A stretch of DNA of 64,000 bases from assembly GCF_035818675.1 (NCBI RefSeq), contig NZ_JAYKZZ010000018.1:62001-126000 (forward strand), written 5' to 3'. Shown here in pieces: positions 18,401 through 26,653 of this stretch. Below the pieces are notes generated by a model, which saw only the letters and a program-made list of their open reading frames with translations, ran no database searches and had not been told where the DNA came from. Origin of the DNA: Parapedobacter flavus (GTDB taxonomy: Bacteria > Bacteroidota > Bacteroidia > Sphingobacteriales > Sphingobacteriaceae). How positions within the stretch are numbered: position 1 is the first letter of the stretch; each line of letters opens with the position of its first letter. Position numbers and translations under genes: made by a program.

Positions 18401-21400
18401 TTATAACTGTATATTCAAACCAAAATTCAACTGCATCCTTGTGGGGTAATTTTTGCCGTCATAGTTAACACCTACGCCGTCATCGGGCATCTTGGTCCAC
18501 AAAAACAAGTTCCTGCCGTTCACGTATACCTTAAGGTTGTCTATGCCGAGACGCTGGATAAAGGACTTGGGTAGGTTATAGGCGATTTGCGCCGAATTGC
18601 AACGGAAATAGGAACCATCAAAAAACTGATAGTGTCCTAATGGCATATATTTTTCTCCTAAAGCTAATGCTGGGAACGTGGGGTCTGTATGATTGTAAGT
18701 CCATGTATCCGCTAAAATATACTCGGGGATGTAGGTGTTATTGAAAAAGAATATATCCGTTGCAATCCTTCGAGTTACGTTATAGGCGCCCACAAATTGA
18801 ACGGAAAACTGAAATCCTTTATAATCTGCCCCAAATGAAAGCCCGTAGTGATTCTGGGGATAGACCGGGTACCCGTAAGGGACTTGATCATCGTTAGGGG
18901 TATAGACACCATCACCATTGTAATCAAGCATGACCAGGTCACCCGGCATCAGGTTACTGGTTTGATCGATCGTGTTGGGGCTCGTACTGGAATACAGGTC
19001 ATCCCAACTATTGATAAATCCCGTATGGACCCCCGTTATGGTTTGCCCTATCGGAAACCCTTCGGGCGCCTTGTGTGCCGGAACAAGTTCCGGTGTTTCT
19101 TTATAGATTACTTCGCTACGCGCCACCGACCAGTTAGCTTTCAACCAATAATTCAGGTTACCATTATGTGAATTTCTATAGGAGGCTGAAAGCTCCATTC
19201 CCTTAGATTTTGCTTCTCCGACATTGGCTGCGGTGGCAGGCTTTCCTGCTATTATGGGTACGCCCCGGGCATTGGCGGCCAGCAACATATCATTCCGGTA
19301 CTCGTTAAACGCATCAGCCGTCAACATAATGGTATTCCTCAACAGCCCAACTTCCAAACCGAGGTTCTGTTTACGCGCTTTCTCCCAACGGAGATCCGGA
19401 TTGCCAGGTATGCCCTCGTAATAGCGGGGATAGAAATAGTTGGATATTGGATAACCGTAACTGGAAGATTCTATCGTGGAAGGAGCACCTTGTTCGGTAT
19501 AAATGGTGAGGTAGGGCCAAGTACTGCCGGTATTTACCCGGTCGTTACCCACCAGCCCCCAAGAGTACCTCAACTTTAATAAGCTCAGCCACGTGGCGTT
19601 ATCCATGAACTTCTCATTGGATATCGTCCATCCGCCCGCAAAAGAAGGAAAGAAGTCAAACCTGTACTTCGGTCCGAATTTTTCAGACCCGTTATAAGCA
19701 CCGTTTGTTTCCAAAAAATACCGGTCATTGTAATTATAGGTAATCCTACCTGCCCAATCCTCCCGCTTATTCGCCCAGTTACTTCCTGCCTCGGAATGCC
19801 GGCGGCTAAACATCGCCAGGCCAGTTACCGCATGCCTGCCAAAGGTTCGCGTATAATTTAGCTTTGCTTCGTTGTATATGGTTCGCAGGGACCCCCCTAG
19901 GCTAAGCGATTCGGGATTATAGTGGCTGGGCTCTTTTACCCATCCAAACCCCGCGCCCGTTGTACTCCCGGCACCATCGTCATAAATGGCCCAACCAGCG
20001 GCCTCCATATCGTCGATCAGCTCGCCATTTAGTATATACGCTTCCTGCGCATCGTCATAATACCCGCCCCGCAGGTAAAATTCAGGGTCGATCGTTTTAG
20101 TGATCAGCCCGTTATCAGATACACTTACCCCACTGTTAACAAAGCGATTATCATACGCCAGCAGCCCAGAAATGGAGAGACCTTTGGTCAAAAAATCCAT
20201 GTTTTGGGTCAGCGTAAAGTCCATATTGACGGAGGTGTTTAGGGTGGTTCCCAAGCCGCTAAACAGCAGGTTATACATCGGATTAAAAGCCGATATATCT
20301 CCATTATATGCGCCATATACACCATCCTCGTAAACCATCACCATCGCATTTCCCGGCAGGTGGCTTGTTGCATCGAAAATTGCATTCAAGGCAACTCCCG
20401 GTGGAGCGGTCTGCTTGGAATGGATTCCCGAAAAATTTGCTCTCAGGTCCGTGGTAGCGGTGATTTTAAAATCGAAATTAGACCGTATATTTATACGATC
20501 GTAACGATACGATGGCTTATATCCCTGGCCCACATCCTTTCCGTTTAATAAATCACCTACATGGTTGTAACCCGCTAACGCAAAATATTTCACCTTTTCC
20601 GTACCCCCGCTTACCGTAGTATTGACCCGGTAAGAATTGGAATAATCCTTGAACATGATATCTATCCAGTCGTTGTCGGGATAGGCATACGGATATTGGC
20701 CGTTACGATAGTAACCAACCACTTCATCGGAGACGAACCCGTTGAGGACAGCGGATCCCTGAATACGCCTTGTTCGTGCAATCGCGTGATTCCGCGCTAC
20801 AATCGCGTCAGCTGTCCCCACGGGTGTGACGATTCTGCTGGGTGTTTCCAACGACATCTCCGCTTCGATCTCGAACGTTGGTTTACCTGTTTGCCCCCTA
20901 TTGGTTGTGATAAGTATGACCCCGTTACCTCCTTTCACACCAAACACTGCGGTCGCCGAGGCGTCTTTCAAAACAGATATAGATGCCACTGAATTGATGT
21001 CAATATCGTTTATATCACGTTCAACACCATCCACAAGGATCAATGGGGCGGCATCGTTCCAGGTCGTCTTACCTCGGATCAGGATTTCCGTTTCTTTGTA
21101 TATCCGGCTATCACCACCCCCGGCCAGCCCAGAAGACGGTAGCACGGACATACCGGGGATTGCGCCGACCAAGGCATCACGAAGGTTCGAAACATTTCCC
21201 TGGGATTCCAGATCTTCCGCTTGCACTGTTCCAATGGCCCCCACTACGCTTTCCTTCTTTTGGACACCGTAACCTACCACGACCATTTCCTCGAGTTCCC
21301 GAATATTCGACTGCATGGCTATGTCGATAATATCCCGGCCTCTTACCGGCACTTCTTGTGTTTCGTAACCGATAAAGCTAAATATCAGGATCGATCCATC

Positions 21401-21748
21401 CGGCACGGCAAGCGTATAGGAGCCATCTGCGTTGGTGGTTGTCCCGATAGTACCTCCCTTAACGACAATGCTAACCCCGGATAACGGTTCGGCATCTGCA
21501 TAGGCGGTGACTTTCCCGGAAACGTTACGGTTCTGAACGAGCACGCCCCGTGTTTCTGCCCCCCCACGGCCAGTAAATCCTGTCATCATCATCCCCTTAA
21601 CGGTGTTGACCTTTTGTGTACCCAGCACTACGTGGCTACCCAGCGTTTCAGCCTTTGAATTACCGATTACTAAAAAAACAAATAACCACGTGGCAATAGC
21701 TAATTTTACTGTTGCCATTCGTCGTTTTGGTACATGTGTTATATTCAT
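18401..21748 (-). CDS. SusC/RagA TonB-dependent importer (first pair)
   Basis: A 1115-residue outer-membrane oligosaccharide importer and probably the first gene of the operon. The start is ATG 21748; the further in-frame codon at 21769 is TTG and unlikely. After a signal region (VKLAIATWLFVFLVIGNSKA) comes a CarboxypepD_reg-like domain (VSGKVTAYADAEPLSGVSI to about residue 150), a TonB box (EMVVVGYGVQKK), the plug with ILVDGVERDIND and SISVLKDASATAVFG, and a barrel ending in LNFGLNIQL. This full architecture contrasts with the second SusC. The gene pairs with susD1. Confidence 0.96.
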   Translation of the reverse strand: MNITHVPKRRMATVKLAIATWLFVFLVIGNSKAETLGSHVVLGTQKVNTVKGMMMTGFTGRGGAETRGVLVQNRNVSGKVTAYADAEPLSGVSIVVKGGTIGTTTNADGSYTLAVPDGSILIFSFIGYETQEVPVRGRDIIDIAMQSNIRELEEMVVVGYGVQKKESVVGAIGTVQAEDLESQGNVSNLRDALVGAIPGMSVLPSSGLAGGGDSRIYKETEILIRGKTTWNDAAPLILVDGVERDINDIDINSVASISVLKDASATAVFGVKGGNGVILITTNRGQTGKPTFEIEAEMSLETPSRIVTPVGTADAIVARNHAIARTRRIQGSAVLNGFVSDEVVGYYRNGQYPYAYPDNDWIDIMFKDYSNSYRVNTTVSGGTEKVKYFALAGYNHVGDLLNGKDVGQGYKPSYRYDRINIRSNFDFKITATTDLRANFSGIHSKQTAPPGVALNAIFDATSHLPGNAMVMVYEDGVYGAYNGDISAFNPMYNLLFSGLGTTLNTSVNMDFTLTQNMDFLTKGLSISGLLAYDNRFVNSGVSVSDNGLITKTIDPEFYLRGGYYDDAQEAYILNGELIDDMEAAGWAIYDDGAGSTTGAGFGWVKEPSHYNPESLSLGGSLRTIYNEAKLNYTRTFGRHAVTGLAMFSRRHSEAGSNWANKREDWAGRITYNYNDRYFLETNGAYNGSEKFGPKYRFDFFPSFAGGWTISNEKFMDNATWLSLLKLRYSWGLVGNDRVNTGSTWPYLTIYTEQGAPSTIESSSYGYPISNYFYPRYYEGIPGNPDLRWEKARKQNLGLEVGLLRNTIMLTADAFNEYRNDMLLAANARGVPIIAGKPATAANVGEAKSKGMELSASYRNSHNGNLNYWLKANWSVARSEVIYKETPELVPAHKAPEGFPIGQTITGVHTGFINSWDDLYSSTSPNTIDQTSNLMPGDLVMLDYNGDGVYTPNDDQVPYGYPVYPQNHYGLSFGADYKGFQFSVQFVGAYNVTRRIATDIFFFNNTYIPEYILADTWTYNHTDPTFPALALGEKYMPLGHYQFFDGSYFRCNSAQIAYNLPKSFIQRLGIDNLKVYVNGRNLFLWTKMPDDGVGVNYDGKNYPTRMQLNFGLNIQL

Positions 21749-21759
21749 ACATTCAGATG

Positions 21760-21788
21760 TTTGGTTCAATTTAGGCCTGTTATCTTTG
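21760..21788 (+). promoter_or_regulatory. Candidate antisense promoter opposite the susC1 leader
   Basis: TTTG at 21760-21763 and TATCTTTG at 21781-21788 are separated by 17 bp, close to the Bacteroidota housekeeping promoter pattern. Transcription would run on the plus strand from about 21794, opposite the susC1 leader, with no protein gene to serve. Cis-antisense RNAs that repress susC-type operons are known in Bacteroides fragilis (DonS). The link is inference from position and motif only. Confidence 0.35.
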
Positions 21789-22070
21789 CCTACTATTTTT
21801 TCACCTCTTTTTGGCTACGTCCGCGTTCAAGCTTCGGCATTTTATCGGGGTAGGCTCATGAACGCCATGGAACGCGCATCAGTTTCGCGCCGTTCCGAAG
21901 CGGCATTTCGCAAATCCACCGATTTACACGCACATATATACAATAAGATTAATCATAACTATCAGTTTTATATGGGGCAGAAACCCCGTTATTAATTTGA
22001 TCAGCACGTTTAGCGATTCACGAAACGAAAACGAATCATAATCTGCACGCCCGTTATAAAAAGTTAAGCA

Positions 22071-22078
22071 CAAAAGTA
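22071..22078 (-). promoter_or_regulatory. Candidate -7 element for the susC1 operon
   Basis: The minus strand reads TACTTTTG, a full match to TAnnTTTG, but no clear TTTG/TTG lies about 20 bp upstream. It would start the transcript near 22064 and leave a leader of about 315 nt. The operon may instead use another sigma factor. Confidence 0.35.
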
Positions 22079-22332
22079 GCGGGCCATCTTAATAAACGAT
22101 GAGTAAACGATGAATAAAACACAAACACGGGGTGAAAAATCAGAATTTATTAAATAAAATAGTCTGGGCCGTCTTTTTAAATGGAACATCCGATTTCCCT
22201 AGCCTGCACAAAGGATGGTAAGCTGATTGAAGTGGTTGCGGTGAATTTCCGGGGTTAAGGCTGTATTTCTTCTGTCGCAAACGCACCCCGAAATTGGCGC
22301 TTATGCCCATAACGTTTCCGTTGATTGCGCGC

Positions 22333-22340
22333 TATATTTG
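22333..22340 (+). promoter_or_regulatory. -7 element for the VOC gene
   Basis: TATATTTG matches TAnnTTTG and lies 30 bp before ATG 22370. It also rules out the longer reading frame beginning at 22325, which would start upstream of the transcript. An AAAGGAG run precedes the ATG. Confidence 0.5.
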
Positions 22341-22369
22341 TACGGCACCAAATTGAAAGGAGTTTTGTC

Positions 22370-23272
22370 ATGCAAAAAATCATCCCCCATTTATGGTTTG
22401 ACCGGGAAGCGAAAGAAGCGGCCGAGTTTTACACCTCGATATTCCCCGATTCACGAATCACCAACATCATCACGCTTAACGATACCCCTTCGGGCGATGC
22501 CGACATGGTGTCTTTCCAGCTTTGGGGTTATTCATTTATGTCCATCAGCGCTGGGCCATTGTTCAAATTCAACCCGTCTATTTCTTTCATGGTCAATTTT
22601 GACCCGTCGCGCGATGCGGACGCGGCAAATCGGCTTGACGATATTTGGGCCAAGCTCGCCGACGGCGGAAAGGTATTGATGCCGCTTGACAAGTATCCTT
22701 TCAGCGAGCGATACGGCTGGATACAGGATAGATATGGTGTTTCCTGGCAGCTCATCCTCACCGACCCCGAAGGGGAAGAACGTCCGCCAATCCTTCCTTC
22801 CCTACTGTTTGTGGGCGATGTTTGCGGAAAAGCGGAGGAAGCCGGTGATTTTTATTTATCGGTATTCAAAGACGCACGTCGCGGTACAATCGCCCGTTAT
22901 CCTTCGGGTATGGCACCCGACCGGGAAGGCACGGTCATGTTTTCCGACTTCCGGCTCCAAGGGCAATGGTTTGTGGCGATGGACAGTGCTCGGGAACACG
23001 ATTATGGCTTCAATGAAGCCGTTTCGCTGATGGTGAATTGCGATACGCAGGAGGAGATTGACTACCTTTGGAAAAAGCTATCGGCCGTACCCGAAGCGGA
23101 GCAATGTGGCTGGCTGAAGGACAGGTTTGGTCTATCCTGGCAAATATCGCCCGCCGTCCTCGATGAAATGATGCAAGACCCCGATCGGGAGAAAGTAGCC
23201 CGGGTAACCCGGGCCTTTATGCAAATGAAAAAGTTTGATATTAAAAAATTAAACGAAGCCTACCAAGGCTAG
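22370..23272 (+). CDS. VOC family protein with two PhnB-like domains
   Basis: A 300-residue cytosolic protein made of two tandem PhnB/glyoxalase-fold (VOC) halves. Each half has a PFLWFD-like beginning (IPHLWFDREAKEAAEFYTSI; LFVGDVCGKAEEAGDFYLSV), a ferrying phrase of FNPSISFMVNF or NEAVSLMVNC, and the ending CGWLKDRFGLSWQI or YGWIQDRYGVSWQL. Proteins of this type are often annotated as 3-demethylubiquinone methyltransferase-like, but methyltransferase activity is not supported. Substrate is unknown. The start ATG 22370 is preceded by AAAGGAG. Its 3' end lies only 8 bp from the end of the convergent DinB gene. Confidence 0.88.
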   Translation: MQKIIPHLWFDREAKEAAEFYTSIFPDSRITNIITLNDTPSGDADMVSFQLWGYSFMSISAGPLFKFNPSISFMVNFDPSRDADAANRLDDIWAKLADGGKVLMPLDKYPFSERYGWIQDRYGVSWQLILTDPEGEERPPILPSLLFVGDVCGKAEEAGDFYLSVFKDARRGTIARYPSGMAPDREGTVMFSDFRLQGQWFVAMDSAREHDYGFNEAVSLMVNCDTQEEIDYLWKKLSAVPEAEQCGWLKDRFGLSWQISPAVLDEMMQDPDREKVARVTRAFMQMKKFDIKKLNEAYQG

Positions 23273-23280
23273 GGAAAACA

Positions 23281-23748
23281 TCAGCGCTCCCAGAAAAACG
23301 GCGGCTGGATGCCCAACGACCGTAGGTAAACATACCCCTGCCCCCGGTGGTGGATTTCATTGTCGACGAAATACAGGATGTTGTCAATGATGGGGAAGTT
23401 GAACTGGCCGAAGAGATTGAACGTCACGTGGAAATCCGATTCGGGAATCTGAGCGAACAATTCATCAATCTTGGGTGTATCTTCATCCCATTTCTGCAAT
23501 AGTGCTGCTTTGGTCGTAATCGTGCCCAAACCGTCTTCGGTAAAGCCTTCTTCGGACCGGTCAACGATACCCTGTAAACCCGGAACGGCGATAGACAATA
23601 ATTCTTTGGCCAATTCGCCGAAAGGCCGCATGCCGGCAACGGAAAATGTAAATAGCTCCTTTTCCGGAAACGCTTCGATAACCCGCCGGGTTAACGTGCG
23701 GTGTCCTTGCCAATGTTTCAACAATTCGTCTTTGGTGATGATACTCAT
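23281..23748 (-). CDS. DinB family protein
   Basis: A 155-residue four-helix-bundle protein of the DinB/YfiT-like superfamily. The segments LLKHWQGHRTLTRRVIEAFPEKEL at the start and FVDNEIHHRGQGYVYLRSLGIQPP near the end are typical; the histidines in NEIHHRGQ are the usual metal ligands. Relatives are thiol-dependent transferases (bacillithiol or similar), but Bacteroidota members mostly have unknown substrates. It is convergent with the VOC gene and stands alone. Confidence 0.85.
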   Translation of the reverse strand: MSIITKDELLKHWQGHRTLTRRVIEAFPEKELFTFSVAGMRPFGELAKELLSIAVPGLQGIVDRSEEGFTEDGLGTITTKAALLQKWDEDTPKIDELFAQIPESDFHVTFNLFGQFNFPIIDNILYFVDNEIHHRGQGYVYLRSLGIQPPFFWER

Positions 23749-23903
23749 GATAATGATAATTAATAGTGGATAATTGATAATTCCTTATTGTTCACTACAA
23801 AGAAACGGGGTGTTGATGACAACGTTTTGTCAATAGGGAAAAACAACTAAAATTTTGTAATATTGCGTGACCTTATTCGGTATGGCATCAAACGAAGCAA
23901 GTT

Positions 23904-23938
23904 TTAGTCTGTTGTCTAATGTCTAATATCTAGTGTCT
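23904..23938 (+). repeat. Five degenerate heptamers NNNRTCT before parE
   Basis: The stretch divides exactly into TTAGTCT, GTTGTCT, AATGTCT, AATATCT and AGTGTCT: five tandem 7-mers sharing RTCT at the same place. It ends 6 bp before the parE ATG. It lies in the leader of the gene and is not explained by coding. Confidence 0.7.
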
Positions 23939-23944
23939 CAAAAA

Positions 23945-25804
23945 ATGACCGCATATAACGAAGATAGTATACGCTCGCTCGATTGGAAAGAGCACATCCG
24001 GCTCCGGCCGGGGATGTACATCGGAAAGCTGGGCGACGGTTCAGCGTACGACGATGGTATATATGTATTGCTCAAGGAGGTGATGGACAACTCCATTGAT
24101 GAATTCGTGATGGGCGCTGGGAGAACCATCGACATCAACATGAGCGAACAGAAGATTGCCGTGCGCGACTACGGCCGGGGCATCCCCCTAGGCTCGGTGG
24201 TAGACGTGGTGTCCAAAATCAATACCGGCGGTAAATACGACAGTAAAGCGTTCCAGAAATCGGTAGGCCTCAACGGGGTCGGCACCAAGGCGGTCAACGC
24301 CCTTTCCACGTCGTTCACCGTGCAGTCGTACCGCGATGGCAAGACACGGATTGCCGAGTTCAGCCAAGGGGAACTGGTAAGGGATGAAGAAAAATCGACC
24401 ACCCAACGCAACGGAACGGCCGTAACCTTTTACCCCGACGACAGCATTTTCAAGAACTACCACTACCGCGCGGAGTTCGTGGAAAACATGATCTGGAATT
24501 ATGTGTTCCTCAACTCGGGACTCACCATCAATTTCAACGGCCAGAAATTCGTTTCCGAAAACGGACTCAAGGATCTGCTCGAACGGAACATCGACGCCGA
24601 ATCCATGCGCTACCCGATCATCCACCTCAAAGGGGAAGATATCGAAATTGCGATTACCCATGGCCAGCAATACGGCGAAGAGTATTACTCGTTTGTAAAC
24701 GGACAGCATACCACGCAAGGCGGTACGCATCAGGCAGCCTTCCGCGAAGCACTGGTGAAGACCGTACGCGAGTTCTACAAAAAAGACTATGATGCCTCGG
24801 ATATCCGTGCATCTATCATTGGTGCGGTCGCCATCAAGGTACAGGAGCCCGTATTCGAGTCGCAAACGAAAACTAAACTCGGTTCGCAGAGCATCGGCCC
24901 CGAGGGGCCTACGGTACGGACCTTCATCAACGATTTTATCAAAAAGGCGCTTGATGATTACCTGCACAAGCACGGCGAAACGGCCGACGCGTTATTGAAG
25001 CGGATTATGCAGTCGGAACGCGAGCGCAAAGACATCGCGGGCATCAAAAAACTGGCCAACGAACGTGCTAAGAAGGCTTCCCTGCATAACCGTAAACTAC
25101 GCGATTGCAAGGTGCATTACGGCGATAAACACGAGCTGGCACAGGAAACCACCTTGTTTATCACGGAGGGCGACTCGGCGAGTGGATCCATCACCAAGTC
25201 GCGCAACGTGCAGACCCAAGCCGTGTTCAGTCTGAAAGGCAAACCCCTCAATGCGTTCGGGCTCACCAAGAAAGTAGTGTATGAAAATGAAGAGTTCAAC
25301 CTCCTACAACATGCCCTCAACATCGAGGACGGGTTGGATGGACTCCGCTACAACTACATCGTCATCGCCACCGATGCCGACGTGGATGGCATGCACATTC
25401 GCCTGTTGCTGATGACCTTTTTCCTCCAGTTTTTTCCCGATTTGGTAAAAGCCGGCCACGTTTCCATTTTGCAAACGCCCTTATTCCGTGTGCGCAATAA
25501 GAAAGAGACCATCTATTGCTACAGCGATGAGGAGCGCCAGCGCGCCATCATGAAATTAGGCGGAAAACCGGAAATCACGCGCTTTAAAGGACTGGGGGAG
25601 ATTTCGCCGGATGAGTTTGGCTTGTTTATCGGTGAAGACATGCGCTTGGATCCCGTTATTCTTTTAAAAGAATTGAAAATCACACAGTTGCTAGGATACT
25701 ACATGGGCAAGAATACGCCCGACAGGCAAAAACACATCGTGAACAACCTCCGTGTGGAAGTGGATATAGCCGAAGAATCGAAAACCGAAGAACTGGTGGC
25801 TTAA
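23945..25804 (+). CDS. parE: DNA topoisomerase IV subunit B
   Basis: A 619-residue ATPase subunit of the type II topoisomerase that decatenates chromosomes. I start at ATG 23945 (MTAYNEDSIRSLDWKEHIR) because the GTG at 23933 lies inside a heptamer repeat. The GHKL ATPase part has RPGMYIGKLG, EVMDNSIDEF and GRGIP; the Toprim part has EGDSASG with Glu408 and TDADVDGMHIR. The length fits Bacteroidota ParE, and the TKSRN form after EGDSASG fits ParE better than GyrB. parC is not next to it; purU follows by 6 bp, so the two may share a transcript. Confidence 0.93.
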   Translation: MTAYNEDSIRSLDWKEHIRLRPGMYIGKLGDGSAYDDGIYVLLKEVMDNSIDEFVMGAGRTIDINMSEQKIAVRDYGRGIPLGSVVDVVSKINTGGKYDSKAFQKSVGLNGVGTKAVNALSTSFTVQSYRDGKTRIAEFSQGELVRDEEKSTTQRNGTAVTFYPDDSIFKNYHYRAEFVENMIWNYVFLNSGLTINFNGQKFVSENGLKDLLERNIDAESMRYPIIHLKGEDIEIAITHGQQYGEEYYSFVNGQHTTQGGTHQAAFREALVKTVREFYKKDYDASDIRASIIGAVAIKVQEPVFESQTKTKLGSQSIGPEGPTVRTFINDFIKKALDDYLHKHGETADALLKRIMQSERERKDIAGIKKLANERAKKASLHNRKLRDCKVHYGDKHELAQETTLFITEGDSASGSITKSRNVQTQAVFSLKGKPLNAFGLTKKVVYENEEFNLLQHALNIEDGLDGLRYNYIVIATDADVDGMHIRLLLMTFFLQFFPDLVKAGHVSILQTPLFRVRNKKETIYCYSDEERQRAIMKLGGKPEITRFKGLGEISPDEFGLFIGEDMRLDPVILLKELKITQLLGYYMGKNTPDRQKHIVNNLRVEVDIAEESKTEELVA

Positions 25805-25810
25805 TAGATC

Positions 25811-26653
25811 ATGATAAACCAAACCCTTATCCTTATCCAGTGCCACGATGCTGTGGGGCTGGTTGGCCAGATTGCCAATACCGTAGCACGCCACACCCTC
25901 AATATCGTGACGATGCGCGAGTATGTGGATGAGGCCGCCGAGCGTTTCTACGTGAGGATTGTATGCGCCGGTAAAGCGAAAGACAACGAACTGCTAACCA
26001 CCGACCTCATCGAGGCCCTGCCCGCGGGAGCTACGGTAACGGTAAACCCGCCGCAGCAAAAGCGGTTGGCGCTACTGGTGACCAAGGAACACCATTGTCT
26101 CGGCGATATCATCGTCCGCTACTTTTTTAATACGCTCGGTGCCGAGGTTTGCTGCGTAGTGGGCAACTACGACGAACTCAGTGCATTCACCCAGCGTTTC
26201 AACATCCCGTTTTACCACGTAACCCACGAAGGGAAATCGAAAGCGGAATTTGAACACGAGATCGCGCAACTATTGGATGCGCACGCTCCAGACTACCTCG
26301 TGTTGGCCAAATTCATGCGGATACTATCGGCCGATTTCGTGGACCGGTATACCGGACGGATCATCAACATACATCACTCGTTCCTTCCTGCATTCATCGG
26401 CGCCAGTCCGTACAAACAGGCACACGAAAGGGGTGTGAAATTAATCGGGGCCACTGCCCATTTCGTAACCAGCGACCTCGACCAGGGCCCAATCATTGCG
26501 CAGGATATCCGCCCGGTAAACCATAGCTACACCGTGAAAGACATGATACGTGCTGGTAAAGAAGTGGAGAAATCGGTATTGAGCAAGGCGTTGCGGCTGG
26601 TCATTGAAGACCGGGTCATCATTACCGGGAATAAGACCGTGGTGTTTGAATAG
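25811..26653 (+). CDS. purU: Formyltetrahydrofolate deformylase
   Basis: A 280-residue enzyme that hydrolyses 10-formyltetrahydrofolate to formate and tetrahydrofolate, balancing one-carbon pools and supplying formate for purine synthesis. An N-terminal ACT-type domain (LILIQCHDAVGLVGQIANTV; about 1-80) precedes a formyltransferase fold, with INIHHSFLPAFIGA holding the catalytic Asn and His and TSDLDQGPII holding the catalytic Asp. Methionine and glycine sense through the ACT domain in E. coli; that is not shown here. It starts 6 bp after parE. Its last 32 bp overlap the convergent methyltransferase gene. Confidence 0.94.
   Translation: MINQTLILIQCHDAVGLVGQIANTVARHTLNIVTMREYVDEAAERFYVRIVCAGKAKDNELLTTDLIEALPAGATVTVNPPQQKRLALLVTKEHHCLGDIIVRYFFNTLGAEVCCVVGNYDELSAFTQRFNIPFYHVTHEGKSKAEFEHEIAQLLDAHAPDYLVLAKFMRILSADFVDRYTGRIINIHHSFLPAFIGASPYKQAHERGVKLIGATAHFVTSDLDQGPIIAQDIRPVNHSYTVKDMIRAGKEVEKSVLSKALRLVIEDRVIITGNKTVVFE

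Larger units (their letters stand above)
21749..22369. other. Long non-coding stretch: susC1 leader and divergent promoters
   Basis: I see no convincing gene here. On the minus side there is a possible promoter at 22071-22078, which would give susC1 a leader of about 300 nt. A hairpin (GGAACGCGC at 21869-21877 with GCG-C-CGTTCC at 21887-21896) lies in that leader. On the plus side a TTTG/TATCTTTG promoter-like pair at 21760-21788 points away from susC1, opposite the leader. The VOC gene promoter sits at 22333-22340. The small plus-strand open frame in this area has no family-like sequence. Confidence 0.6.

Noticed and set aside
21603..21995. Small plus-strand gene in the susC1 leader
   Set aside because: It starts inside susC1 in antisense, and its sequence resembles no protein. 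The area is better explained as leader plus possible antisense RNA.
23858..23865. TAATATTG as a parE promoter element
   Set aside because: It misses one key base of TAnnTTTG, and no -33 element lies at the right distance.
23933..23944. GTG start for parE at 23933
   Set aside because: The GTG falls inside a tandem heptamer repeat, and the family-typical beginning MTAYNEDSIRSLDW starts at ATG 23945.
24188..24973. 261-codon open frame opposite parE
   Set aside because: The opposite strand encodes the conserved GHKL region of ParE. The antisense product lacks recognisable motifs.
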